From Aegilops tauschii subsp. strangulata (lineage: Eukaryota; Streptophyta; Magnoliopsida; Poales; Poaceae), in NCBI RefSeq assembly GCF_002575655.3, contig NC_053037.3, forward strand, positions 572,176,880 through 572,240,879: DNA of 64,000 nt. Reading direction: 5' to 3'. Within the stretch, counting starts at the first letter, position 1. Every line of letters begins with the position of its first letter. This document shows, in pieces, positions 21,769 through 32,516 of the stretch. The position numbers were made by a program, and so were the translations under genes. A model generated the notes under the pieces. It saw nothing but the letters and a program-made list of their open reading frames with translations, was not told the DNA's origin and ran no database searches.

Positions 21769-23028
21769 ATGGACGGCGACAGGCCGACTCCGGCGGCCGC
21801 GGCCGCGTCGGTGAGGTTGGTGCTCGGCGACGACGACCTCTTCCGCGAGATCCTCCTCCGCCTCGGCTTCCCCAACTGCCTCGTCCGCGCCTCCCTCGTC
21901 TCCAAGCGGTGGCTCTTCCACGTCTCCGACCCGGCCTTCCTCTGCCTCTTCCGCGAGCGCAACCCGCCCCGCCTCCTCGGCTTCTGCGTCAGCAACCGCA
22001 GTCCCCAGTGCCCCTGGTATGAGTTCGTGCAGCTCCCGCAGTCCCCGGAGCTCGCCGCCCTCGTACGCCGCGGGGCCTCCTCCTGCAACGACGCCTTCCG
22101 CCGCAGCTGCCAATGCCAGGGTATCCAACACGTCCGGAACGGCCGCCTCATCGCCTGGTTCTCCAACGACGGAAGGCTCAAGCACTCCATCCTCGCGCCG
22201 CTGCTCGCCGGGGAGTCCGAAGTGGTCCTCCCGCCGACCCCGCCGATCTCACCGCCCCACCGGGAGGAGCCCGCTCTAGGGGTGTTCAGTAGGATTATCC
22301 TACCCGAGGATGGGAGCCGCGGCTTCATCACCTTGGTATATCTGTGGCAGGTCCGGCGGAATGTCCGTGCGGAAGTGTACGTGCTGAGATCCGGCGGTTG
22401 GGGCTTCCCTGCCACCGCAATGACAGAGGTCCCGAATGCTGCAGCCTTCCTTACAAAAATGCTACCACCCGTCCGTGGCAAGGTTTTCATGGTGACCAGC
22501 TTTGGGTGCATCCTGGGTCTAGATTTGGCCGCGGCAAGGTTCCTCAAGCTCGAGCTCCCAGCTCAAATAGGGCGCAATTACATGCTCTCATCTGCCGAGG
22601 GTTCCGGGATATATCTTGTCAATGCAGATGGGTTTCAGCTCAGTGTGTGGCTCCATCGGATGATGAGCAACAGCGATGGTGCGGGCGGCTGGCTGCTGGT
22701 GGACTCATTTTGTGTCCGCGAGGCATACAGTTCTGCTGGTCACAATTGGGTTTGGATTCCACAAGATGGCGATTTTCTTGGTGTTGCTGCAGTTGGGGAC
22801 AATGCCGAGTTTGTATTCTTGGATTATGTGAGATATGGTGTTGTCCTTTATGTTCATCTGAGGAGCAGGGTGGTTGAGAAGGTGTATGAGCAGGCACCGT
22901 ATCATCATGGATTTTTTCGGCTGGGTTTGAGCCACATACATGTCTCTCCCTTTATGATGATCTGGCCGCCTGTTTTCCCTACACTGAAAAGGGACACAAT
23001 CAAGAGCAATGATCCGGCTGTGCTTTGA
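21769..23028 (+). CDS. F-box protein, intact
   Basis: A 419-residue frame starting MDGDRPTPAAAAA, without introns. The F-box lies at about residues 20-60 (DDDLFREILLRLGFPNCLVR, then LVSKRWLFH). The remaining 350 residues resemble the variable beta-rich C-terminal region of grass F-box proteins. F-box proteins bind SKP1 through the F-box and present substrates to an SCF ubiquitin ligase; the target is unknown. No stop or frameshift is seen, and codon use is strongly GC-biased in the first half, as in many grass genes. The sequence after the stop recurs several times in the window. A long antisense frame over the same region is a shadow. It belongs to a different F-box subfamily from the three minus-strand copies. 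Confidence 0.85.
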   Translation: MDGDRPTPAAAAASVRLVLGDDDLFREILLRLGFPNCLVRASLVSKRWLFHVSDPAFLCLFRERNPPRLLGFCVSNRSPQCPWYEFVQLPQSPELAALVRRGASSCNDAFRRSCQCQGIQHVRNGRLIAWFSNDGRLKHSILAPLLAGESEVVLPPTPPISPPHREEPALGVFSRIILPEDGSRGFITLVYLWQVRRNVRAEVYVLRSGGWGFPATAMTEVPNAAAFLTKMLPPVRGKVFMVTSFGCILGLDLAAARFLKLELPAQIGRNYMLSSAEGSGIYLVNADGFQLSVWLHRMMSNSDGAGGWLLVDSFCVREAYSSAGHNWVWIPQDGDFLGVAAVGDNAEFVFLDYVRYGVVLYVHLRSRVVEKVYEQAPYHHGFFRLGLSHIHVSPFMMIWPPVFPTLKRDTIKSNDPAVL

Positions 23029-25060
23029 TCTTTGAACTATCATCGCTAGGTACGAATTCTATGATAGAAAGCTATGTTTCTCTGATGAGGTACTGAAATG
23101 TATGACTAATCAATATTGTTGGGATGGGCTTGACTACATCTCATTTAGCTAGTGTATGCCATTTTATCGTGTTTTATTCTTTAGTATTTGTCACTACTCT
23201 GCAGTAAACATGTGTTGCCTTGTCTGCTATTATGTCAATAAGTACGAGTAATAGGCTTGTACCTGGTTCCGAGTTCATTAACAAATATTAAGCGAAGCAA
23301 CTCAAATGTGCAGATGCTCAGGCCACGTCGTAGAACACTAGATTCTGCGGAACATAAGTTGGATATTAAGAACCTCTGTTCATTTCACTGAAAAAATTCT
23401 GATGTTTGCAGAAGTGTATTGCAAGTTATCCAGCAGAAATACACCGAATCATCTAAGATTAACTGTGATGTGTATAGTACTTTGCTATTTATTTCTCTTC
23501 CTAAAACAGTAGATATTGCAGTCAATTGGTCATGTAAGCTGGGTCTTAGAACCTCTGATCATCGTTTTATTCGTCCGGGTACGAACCACATACATATCTC
23601 TCTCTTATGATGATCTGGCCTCCTAGTTCCCCTGCACTGAACGGGGGGCATGATCAAGAGCAATGATCCCCCTGTGCTTTGATCTTTGTACTATCGTCAC
23701 TGGGTACAACTTCTATGATGGAAAGCTATGTTTCTTATGAGGTATGGAAATGTATGACCAATAAATATTATATTATTCAGATGGGCTTGAGTACATCTCA
23801 TCTAGCTAGTGCATGCCTTTTTACCGTCTTCTATTCTTTAGTACTCCTTCCGTCTCAAAATAAGTGACTTAACTTTGTACTAACTTTGTACCAAGTCACT
23901 TAGTTTGGGACGGAGGGAGTATTTGTCACTACTCTGCAATCAACATGTGTCGTTCTGTCTGCTATTTGGCCAATAAGTATGAGTAGGAATAATAGTCTCG
24001 TACTTAGTTCCGATTTTGATAGCAAATATTAAGCTTACAAATACAAATGTATAGACGTTCATGCCACGTCGTACAACCTCTGTTCATTTCACTGAAAAAA
24101 CATGAAGTTAGTACAAGTGTATTGCAAGTTCTCCAGCAGAACTATACTCTGTCTTCTAAGATTAACCACGGTGCGTATAAGATATTGCATATAGTTGTTT
24201 CTCTTCCTGAAATAGTAGATATTGCAGTGAACCGGTCATGTAAGTTTGCAGAGGTATATTGCAAGATATCCAGCAGAACTGTACTGAATCTTCTAAGTTT
24301 ATTGGCAGTGTGCATTAATATTGACTTTCTGGTAATGATGGGTAGTGTAGAAACTTGAAGAGACAGCGACATAAAAATGGCGAGCATCAACTGAAAGGGA
24401 AATAACTGAATATACAGTTTTTGCCAAGAAAGTTGTCCTGTACAGGGATGGCTCAAAGGATAAGACAAGGTACTCATGTTATTCGTGATATGCTATTTTT
24501 TTTAAATAAAAAAAATCATCCATTTTGTCCAATTTTTATGTTATCAGAGCTGTAAGCTACCCATCATCACTAGTTACCAGTACACTAGCAATTCTAAGGG
24601 AAAATTTAGTGGATGCCATTTCATATAGTGGTTTTAATGTCATTCCTTGTCATGCACGACTCCACAACCATGATAAAAAGATGTGTGATGCATGACATGC
24701 ACAAACTCCACCCTGGTGCTACTCCTTGTCACACACGAATGGCCATTAGAGTGGATCTTAATCTAGTTTATCAGGAACCTAACAAGTCAACGGCTGAAGC
24801 ATTGATTTTGATTGATCAATTGATACCATGGATCTTTTTTCTATATATGATACCTAAACTCCAGGTTATCTTGAATCCTATTCGTCTTCATTTTTCACTT
24901 CTCGAAAACATTGTAAAATACTACGTATTAAAGATTGGCCACATTCCTAGTGATACCTAACTGTATGAAATTTTGCCCCTCTGAAAGGCAAAGGTTAAAG
25001 TGGTGCCAGAAAAGAACCTTTTCACACAGGATATATGTTATCCCTAATTTTCCACACGGC
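23029..25060 (+). repeat. Duplicated non-coding block, copies A and B
   Basis: The 3' end and downstream region of the F-box gene (about 22930-23360) recurs at about 23585-24100, with the shared string GATGATCTGGCC followed by colinear sequence through 'TTTGTCACTACTCTGCA'. Copy B then continues through a region ('GGGATGGCTCAAAGGAT' near 24442) up to the glutaredoxin promoter. Further copies start near 25738, 32517 and 58600. No reading frame of interest is seen. Confidence 0.8.
23844..23919. mobile_element. Stowaway MITE (Athos-like), 76 bp
   Basis: CTCCTTCCGTCTCAAAATAA at the left and its inverted complement at the right (GGGACGGAGGGAG) flanked by TA/TA. The paralogous block near 23180 has the uninterrupted site TTTAGTATTTGTCAC, which proves insertion with TA duplication. 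Confidence 0.93.
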
Positions 25061-25121
25061 AGTGTTTACCTTACACCTCGATTAAGCACTTCCTCTTATC
25101 TATGCGCTTGCTCCAGCCATC

Positions 25122-25128
25122 TATAAAT
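25122..25128 (+). promoter_or_regulatory. TATA box of the glutaredoxin copy 1
   Basis: TATAAAT about 115 bp upstream of the ATG at 25239. The homologous position in copy 2 (near 57821) reads CTATTGGGTCG and has lost the TATA motif. Confidence 0.6.
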
Positions 25129-25238
25129 GTTGAGTCATCACCGTCACAAAGCTGCAAGAAGCAACAGCCTACTGCTAGCTCAAGTGAAGTGAGCTGATCG
25201 ATCGAGATACATAGGAGAGAGAGCTAGGCAATTCAGCA

Positions 25239-25552
25239 ATGGCGGAGAGGGTGACGACGATGGCATCACAGGGCATGGTGGTGATCTTTGGGGCGAGCTG
25301 CTGCTGCATGTCCCACGCCATGACGAGGCTCTTTGCGGAGCTGGGTGTTAGCTTACGGTGCACGAGCTGGACAAGGACCCCCAGAGGGAGGATCTGGAGA
25401 GGGCGCTCGCTGGCATGGTGGGCCAGAGCCCGGCAGTGCCGGCAGTATTTATCTGTGGCGCGCTAGTCGGCGGCATCAGGCAGGTCATGCAGCTGCATCT
25501 CGGCGGCCATCTCGTGCCGCTGCTCCACCAAGCTGGTGCCGTGTGGTCCTGA
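25239..25552 (+). pseudogene. CC-type glutaredoxin, copy 1, one frameshift
   Basis: A short intronless frame starting MAERVTTMASQGMVVIFGAS. The thioredoxin-fold active site reads CCMS (residues 22-25, preceded by another Cys, followed by His), typical of plant class III (ROXY-like) glutaredoxins. After GVS near 25355 one base is missing. The continuation is in another frame: [20 protein letters not shown], then [10 protein letters not shown] (usual form GGxLVGG) and a C-terminus GAVWS resembling the ALWL motif that binds TGA transcription factors. Expected length is about 104 residues. If the frameshift is a sequencing error the gene would be intact. It was probably redox-regulatory in nucleus/cytosol by family knowledge. 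Confidence 0.85.
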
Positions 25553-27190
25553 GGCATTATTAATAATAATGGCCGATGCGTACTTGTGTAGTAATCTACG
25601 TGTGATCATAACCTCAAAAGCTATAGCTAGTGATCGACAATACAGTGTGTGCCGCTACTTAATGTTGGAGTATATGAGAGAAGGGAACAATGCTTCTCGC
25701 CAGACATTGAACCCAACTCTCAGGCTTCTTGCCAGATAGATATATCTGTCCCACTATGATGATCTGGCACGGAACATAGGACATGATCGATAGGAATTCA
25801 TCCCCCGTGTTTGATCTTTGTGATATCTTCACTGGCTATGTTTCTGATGAGGTTTGGTTGCATCTCCTCTGACCAATGTGTGCTATTTCACTGTCTTTAA
25901 TTCCTCTCCTTAGTTTCAAACGTGTTTGCATGCATAGTACTTGTTATTACCTTCGAAACAACGTGTCCAATTATATCTGCAATTTGGCATGTACTGGTTA
26001 CCAAATTGATTAGCAGATACTAAGCTTAGCAATGCGAATGTGTAGAGTTTGTATCACTGACTCAGAGTTGTAGAACACTAGATCTTGCAGTCATGTAAGT
26101 TTGATCTTAAGAGCCTCCGTTCATGACAACAGGAGAGCCTGAAGCTTATACACAAGTGTACTGCCAGATATCCAACAGAACTGCGCCGAATCTTGTAAGC
26201 CTGACAGCTGTGTGTTAAGATATTGCATATATGAAGACTTGCCAGTAATGCAGATTTTATCATAGCGATCAGTAATGCCAAAAAACCTTTGATGACAAGC
26301 AAGTAAATTGAGCAGCAACTGGAACAGAAATAACTGAAAGTATTGCTTGTGCTGGAAGTATTACTTGTTGTGAGGATGCTTCATTTCTATTTCTGGATAG
26401 GGATGGCTCAAAGGATACAACAAGGTGTGCATCTTTTCACATTAAAACTTAATTTTGTTTCCAGTAATTTTTTCACAGCTTTTTTTTCATTATATTATGT
26501 CCACAAAAATATAAATCCGGCCATCATCACTAGTTCACTACTAGTATTTCCAAGGGAAAATCGTTAAGTATGAACTGGTTCGCTACTTAATTTTGTGATA
26601 TCCTTTGGCCCAAGGCATCCGGAGAGAAAAATGTCATGCTAGATGTCCATGTTATGCACCGATGGTATTTCTCCTTGCGCACAAATGGCAAAAACAGTCA
26701 ATTAGAGTGGATCCAAATCTAGCTTATCATGAACCCGTTGAAATTCAAGTTTGTAAGGGCTGTTGCCCGGATCTGGATCGTGTGTTCTGTTTGCCTGTTC
26801 AATAAAATGGGGCGGGGGACCCTATCTTTAAAAAAAAACGTTGAATCATCAGCTGAAGCACTGAATTCGTTTGATACCGTCGTTCCTTTTTCTATACATC
26901 ATACTAAACTTCAGGCTTTCTCAGAACTTTCTTCTTCTTCATTTTCACTTATATATTCACAATCCTGGCCATGGCTAACTGTAAGATTTTGGCCCCTTCA
27001 AAAGGCAAAGGTTACAAAACATGGTAGAAGATAACCTTTCAACAGAAGACATATTTTCAAAAGGTTAGAATGCAATATGCTCAACAAAGAAGCTAGTAGC
27101 TCATAGTGGATCCAATTAATATATCTTGCAGGTCCTGATGAGAATACATACATCTAGGATGCCGAGAAGCACCAGCCCACTAAACAACCT
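25553..27190 (+). repeat. Duplicated non-coding block, copy C
   Basis: From about 25738 ('CCACTATGATGATCTGGCAC') to about 27060 the sequence follows copies B and D in the same order, including 'GGGATGGCTCAAAGGAT' near 26401 and 'TTAGAGTGGATCC' near 26703. It connects the 3' side of glutaredoxin copy 1 with the 3' end of the reversed F-box copy 2. No gene is seen. Confidence 0.75.
26743..26838 (+). mobile_element. 96-bp 5'-truncated LINE tail, TSD CGTTGAA
   Basis: An insertion ending in A9 and flanked by CGTTGAA at 26736-26742 and 26839-26845. Paralogous blocks near 24776 and 33736 lack it and carry only one such site. The inserted text resembles a LINE 3' end (AATAAAATGGGGCGGGGGAC). Confidence 0.8.
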
Positions 27191-28359
27191 TCAGATGAAA
27201 GGCAGAGCATTCACAACATAACCCTCTAGTGTTGGAAAGAAGTTATGTGGAACAAGACTTTGCTTCAGCTGAAAATAAGTAGGATCAACTTCTTTGCGAT
27301 GGAACGTGGCGACCAGCTTGCCATCCATACCAACCCGAAGTAGCCACTCGGCAAATTTGACCAGCACGAGCAACTCACCATCCCCAGGCACGACCACCAG
27401 ATCCAAATCCAATGGACCGTCATAATTATTGGTTTGCCCCCTGATCTCTGGACAGGTAATTCAATCCGGCAATTGAAGGCCCAGACCTCTCTTTCATAGT
27501 TTTGCAACATCCAGATATCAATGGTCGTCGCAAGATCCAAGATGGTCATGCCAAGCTTGCCGTCTACCTCAAACAGGTGAGCGTAGTCGGCAACGGGAAC
27601 ACGCATCTCTCGGAACGACTCGGATGTGGTGTCGAACAACACTATCATCTTGCCTTCAATGTCTTCATGTGACGGGAACCAATGCAAGTTACCACGGAAT
27701 AGTACATGATGTTCACATTCCGGCATAATCACATCTGGCCACCCGATGCGCCTCGGTGGCTGGTCAGAGCCCAATGAAAAGACATGGCACGAAACTTGAC
27801 CACCGGGTGCTAGCTCATCGTCATTGTCTGGGTTAGGCTTGTACGAGTAGAGCAGTAGTCTGTACTCCTCGGTAGGGGTGTGAGGGTACATTCCCAGGAG
27901 CGTCCACCTACGATCCGTAGGCAGCAGGAGGGGAGCATACTGACGAGTTGCCGGATTGCAGATGAAGAAGTCGTTGTCGTCGATGCAGAAAATGAGAATG
28001 CCATCACATGAGGCAACCGGATGAGAGTAGGCGAAGTTGCCGCCCAGATTCAATAAGGCGACGGACTGAAGCTGGTCAGGGGCGGCAAGACCTGGCCGAT
28101 TGTTCAAGCAGCAGATGTCTATGGAGTTGTTGATGAGGTCTATATATTCGCCGTTGTCAAGGAGGGGGAGGGCAGGCTGGAGGGCGTGGTGGGCGAGGAG
28201 AAAGCCACGGGTGGAGGTGACGCTGCGCCAGGAGCGGCAGACGGCGCGGCAGCGAAGGAGGGCTTTGGGGGGCAAGCGGACGAGGATCTCCCAGATGACG
28301 ATCTCCTCCAGGAGACCACTGAGGGAAGGCGTCGCTCGTGCCCTTGCGGCCTTGGCCAT
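27191..28359 (-). pseudogene. F-box gene copy 2, 2-bp deletion
   Basis: Starts MAKAARARATPS at 28359; upstream in-frame ATGs to 28489 exist but are not shared by the copies. The F-box is at about residues 17-60 (EEIVIWEILVRLPPKALLRC), followed by an F-box-associated region with ICNPATRQYAPLL and FDTTSESFREMRVPVADYAH. At about 27448 the expected GTTGCGGAG reads GTCCAGAG: two bases are lost, so the frame ends early at 27265. The original C-terminus, ending EGYVVNALPFI, is preserved in the other frame to 27191. About 320 residues remain in frame before the break, so a truncated product is possible. The intact paralogue is at 60668-59481. Confidence 0.88.
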
Positions 28360-28502
28360 GGTCGCCGGCTGAGAGCTGTCGATCCGTCCCAGGAGCAGAG
28401 TAGGACGGCGGAGGTAGCTAGGTCTTCTTATACTTTCACGGAATATATGCATGCGCTGCGGAGCAGCGGTTATGAGATAAGTACGATCCATCTAATCTCT
28501 GC

Positions 28503-28512
28503 TATATATATA
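28503..28512 (-). promoter_or_regulatory. TATA box of F-box copy 2
   Basis: Minus-strand TATATATAG about 145 bp upstream of the ATG at 28359, within GCTATATATATAGC. Equivalent boxes lie near 31169 and 60838 in the other two copies. Confidence 0.55.
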
Positions 28513-28679
28513 GCTCGTTTGTTTTCACCTCCGACGGACGGACGGAGAGTTGAAGACGGAGAGCAGACCGACCTCGATCGTGTGGTTTTACCGAACCTGC
28601 TGGCCATCCCGAATCGAACTTGGTGTACGTGTGTCGTCGTGGTCGGTGGTCCATCCAAGGGATCGATCAATTAACCTGT

Positions 28680-29487
28680 AAGTACCATGCATCAATCAAT
28701 CAGACTTGTAATCCCTGAATTTCTTGGTTGACGCTGTTCACCGCTTGAATGTATAAAGTCCAGATGGGCGGTTCTCAAAAAATAACCTGTTTACTTGTAC
28801 GCCTCACATCCTTGTTTACTTGTACAGTTTTTTTTCAGATTTTTTCGAAACTGAAATTTTCGAATTTTGAAATTTTCAAAAATTCAGCCTGCATGGAGGC
28901 CGAGATCCAAAACACCACTCTCCTATTTATGGCCTTTTGCATCTGATCTGCCAGCATTTATCCTATGTCATATACACAGGAGGGCTGAGCAGGTTATGTT
29001 CAGAGAGTGCTACATTGCACAAACACAGCCGCAAACCCATCCAGAGTTCCAGACTAGTCCATCAGGTTCGCTTTGGTCGCAACAAAGTTTCATGCCGCGG
29101 TCAATGGCTTCACTCTAGAGGAGCTCCTCAACAAAATTCAGCCCCTCAACAATCTGTGACCGCGAAACAATCACAGTCCATGCCGCCTCAGAGAAAGAAG
29201 CTATCTTTTCCTTCACCAATGAGCAAAATGTTTCTTCCGTTCAAGAAAATAGAAACATCACCCAGATAGTTCGGACACATTTCAAACGCGTATCAAAATG
29301 ACTTTTGATAATCTTAGAATCAACACAAACATCACTCGCTTCCTTCAACATGGAAGGGTATCGACACACGTATAGATTTCATGCAACTATGTAACATTGA
29401 GCTTTGAGATTAGAATTTTATGCGCATAACAAAGAAGCTAGTAGCTCATAGTGCATCCAATTCATACACCTTGCAGCTCATGAGGAT
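28680..29487. other. Intergenic region with a duplicated gene-fragment-like segment
   Basis: Sequence from about 28990 to 29220 (CACAAACACAGCCGCAAACC onward) recurs at about 31400-31610. Both copies show coding-like stretches (FTLEELLNKIQPL; AASEKEAIFSFTN) interrupted by stops. The region 29240-29487 matches the 3' flank of F-box copy 4 (59220-59470). I do not recognise the parent gene. Confidence 0.45.
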
Positions 29488-29855
29488 CAAGGTTTTGGTT
29501 ACCGAATGAGTCAATTTTACCAAGGGGGACTGGTAAATGTGGTTACCACGGTTACCGAGAAATATCGAAAATATTTCGAGCGAATTTTGTAGTTGAATTT
29601 TGAATTCAAATAAGTGAATGAACGAATACTCGAACCAGAGACCTCTCAAAACAGGAACTAGGTTGCTACCAACACGCCAGAACCAACTCTCATGGCCTTA
29701 ATTAGATCCTACGTACTTTACAGTAAATCGAGTGTTTAAATTCAGAATTTTCAAAAAATGGTATTTTTTGCTTGGTATGGCGATTTACCAAGGGGCACGG
29801 AAATACGCGGTAACCATGGAAAATCTTGAAATTTCGACCGGTAACCAAAACAGTG
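29488..29855. mobile_element. hAT-type MITE, 368 bp, TSD ATGAGGAT
   Basis: TIRs CAAGGTTTTGGTTACCG and, inverted, CACTGTTTTGGTTACCG. The 8-bp duplication ATGAGGAT is at 29480-29487 and 29856-29863. The paralogous 3' flank of F-box copy 2 (near 27138) has a single uninterrupted site. An 8-bp TSD with CA-starting TIRs identifies hAT. Confidence 0.9.
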
Positions 29856-29909
29856 ATGAGGATACAAACGTCTAGGATGTTAAGAAGCACCAGCTCACTC
29901 AACGGTCTT

Positions 29910-31100
29910 CAGATGAAAGGTAGAGCATTCACAACATAGCTCTCTAGTGTCTGAAAGAAGGTATGCGGGACAAGCGTTTGTTTGAGCTGAAAGTGAGTAA
30001 GATCCACTTCTTTGTGATGGAAGGTAGCAACCAACTGGCTAATCCATGCCAACCTGGAGTAGCCACCTGTCAACTTTGACTAGCAAGAGCAATTCACAAT
30101 CCCTAGGCACGACAAGCACATCCACCTGCAGTCGACCGTTATACTTGTTGCAGTGCATCCTGATCTCCGCAACCGGCAATTTAATCCGGCAATTGAAGGC
30201 CCGGACCTCCCTTTCATAGTCTTGCAAGACCCAGATATCAATTATTTTCACACTATCAAAGATAATCATGCCGAGCATGCCATCCATCTCAAACAAGCCA
30301 GCCCAGTCAGTAGCAACGGGAGCACACATCTTCCTGAATGACTCAGATGTGGTGTCGAACACCAGTATCATATTTTCGCTGTCATCATCCAATGGAAACA
30401 AATGCAGACTACCACGGAATAGCACATAAGTGTAGAATTCCAGGGAAATCGCATCTGGTGACCTGATGTGTCTCGGCCGCTGGTCGGAGCCTAATGGCCA
30501 GACGTAGCATGAATCTTCATTGCGAGGTACGGGCTCATGGTCCCGACCCTCAGGGTGGAGCAAAAACTTGTGCGAGTAGAGAAGTAGTCTGTACTTGCCG
30601 GTAGGTGGGTGAGGGTACAATCCCAAGGGCATGATACCATGGCGCAGTGGGAGGCAAGCATACTGACGAGTCGCCGGATTGCAGATGAAGTAGTTAACAA
30701 CGTGGACGTAGAAGATGAGCAGACCATCGCAGGAGGCAACCAGTTCGAAGAAGCAGAGTTCCTCACAGCTGCCGGCATCCAGGTTGAAGAAGGTTTGGGC
30801 GAGCCGGGCGACGGGCTGGAGCTTATCGGCGGCGGCCAGGCCTGGCCGATGATCGAAGGGGACGATTTCTAGGGAGTCACTGATGCGGTCCATATAATCG
30901 CCATTGTGGAGGAGGGGGAGGGAGGGCTGGTGCATGTGGTGTGCGAGGAGAAAGTCGTGGGTCGAGGTGAAGCGACGCCAAGCGCGGCAGACAGTGCGGC
31001 AGCGGAGGAGGGCTTTGGGGGGCAGGCGGACGAGGATCTCCCAGAGCAGGATCTCTTCCGGGAGGGAAGGCGTCGCTCCTGCCCTTGCGGCCTTGGCTGT
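29910..31100 (-). pseudogene. F-box gene copy 3, no start codon, early stop
   Basis: Same family as copies 2 and 4 (EEILLWEILVRLPPKALLRC; ICNPATRQYACLPLR; FDTTSESFRKMCAPVATDWA). The two possible start codons are both lost: the MAKAA position reads TAKAA (ACA) and the GAM position of copy 4 reads GAT (ACG). The next in-frame ATG lies at 30935, after the F-box. At the other end GGCATGGAT is followed directly by TAG (about 30039) with a 1-bp shift, removing the last ~45 residues. Translation from 30935 would give a 298-residue protein without an F-box. The TATA box near 31169 is preserved. Confidence 0.88.
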
Positions 31101-31168
31101 TGTCGCCGGCTGAGAGCTCTTGATCCGTCCCAGGAGTTATGAGATACTACCATCGAGCTAATCTCTGC

Positions 31169-31174
31169 TATATA
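31169..31174 (-). promoter_or_regulatory. TATA box of F-box copy 3
   Basis: TATATA in CTGCTATATACC, at the position equivalent to the boxes of copies 2 and 4. Confidence 0.45.
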
Positions 31175-31384
31175 CCGCGTGTGGCGGCGGCTCCACGGAG
31201 CGAGCGAGTTGAAGACGAACAGGATTCGACCCAGAGTAAACGCATCGCATACATATATAATTCTCGTGCACAAATAGAGGAGATCGATCGAGCCGGCCGT
31301 ATCAAGATCAGACTAGACGGAGAGAGCACCTCACCTCGGTCGCAAGGATCTGACCACCCATCCATCGGCCGGCTGGCCCTCATG

Positions 31385-31790
31385 CAGCAGTGGTGCATCG
31401 ACGTAGCACAAACACAGCCACAAACCCATCCATACTACTCCATTAGCTTCCCTTTGGTCGCAACAACGGTTCATGCCGCGGGCAATAGCTTCACTCTAGA
31501 GGAGCTCCTGAACAAAATTCAGCCCCTCGTCGATCTGTGACCGCGAAACAATCACAGTCCATGGCTCCATGCCGCCTCAGAGAAAGAAGGTATCTTTTCC
31601 TTCACCAATGACTGTGAAGCACGCCTAGGATATGAGCTGCTCACCGGCTGCATGGAGGCCATAACACACGGTGCAACCATCAAATTCAGGCGGTTCCTCC
31701 CAACAGATGAGCTCAGCTTCGATGTTGCCGAGCAGCGAGTGCGGGTTTCCATCACGGATCTTCCTCTCCACGATGTATGTGGGGGGCACC
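31385..31790 (+). pseudogene. Unidentified gene fragment, second copy
   Basis: Duplicates 28990-29220 and extends further with a coding-like stretch of about 60 residues (CEARLGYELLTGCMEAITHG; RRFLPTDELSFDVAEQRVRV), open until a stop near 31800. In the earlier part the frame is interrupted (LLNKIQPLVDL then stop) and shifts. Codon use and residue composition look like real protein, but I do not recognise the family and see no start, intron or end. Confidence 0.4.
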
Positions 31791-31799
31791 TACTTGTAT

Positions 31800-32516
31800 G
31801 ACAAAATATTATGATAGAAAATGGAATTTTCGTCCTGGGCAGATAGGCCGCACACCTACATCACGTTCTTTGGATCTTTCATGATGTAAAAAATCATGTA
31901 GAAGTGAGGGTGAGAATTTTTTGGAGATTTCTCCGCCTCTCATGGTATACGGTGGGTGGTCGGGCCCGAACGATGCAGGGGTGGTTTGCGCATTCTCGTA
32001 CGTGTGTGAGAGGCTTCACATTATTGACCCCGAGCGATCGGTGCTCATACACGCGTGGTACTTTCCCACGATCGATCGTTGCTTGTGCGAGGTAGTTTGA
32101 AGGGCCCCAATTGATCGATATGCTCGTGAGCGTGGTAGTTGCAGGCACTTGTGCCTTTTTGCATGCGCTCGACTTTCGCATTACAGAGAACAACCGATGC
32201 GAGTTTCTCGCTAGCCTGCAGCTGTGCGTGTGTGTGATAGTTGTGGAGAAGCCTGAATATGCGCGACTCGTGGCAATCGTGCACGATACGTAGGAGGCCC
32301 CGACCAATCGATATGAGCACTCTCTGTCACTTGCGATGCTACGTTGTGGTGTGTGGTGCGTGAAGCAGTATACGCTGTAGTTGGAGGCCAATCTGGATGC
32401 GTGATACAATAACCCCAGCCCCATCCAGTTGCCTCTCAAGGTATAGTCCCCATTGTCGTCGCGCGCCTACACCCCACCCCAGCCAGTTGCCTTTCCATGA
32501 ACAGGAATCGTTGTGG
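31800..32516. other. Intergenic, nothing recognised
   Basis: Mixed-composition sequence absent from the other block copies. A pair of similar short stretches (CCCCAATTGATCGATATG near 32105 and CCCCGACCAATCGATATGAG near 32297) suggests an internal duplication. No gene or TE terminus was identified. Confidence 0.3.

Noticed and set aside
21603..22547. 314-residue minus-strand frame
   Set aside because: Antisense shadow of the GC-rich F-box gene at 21769; Arg/Ser-rich with no motif.
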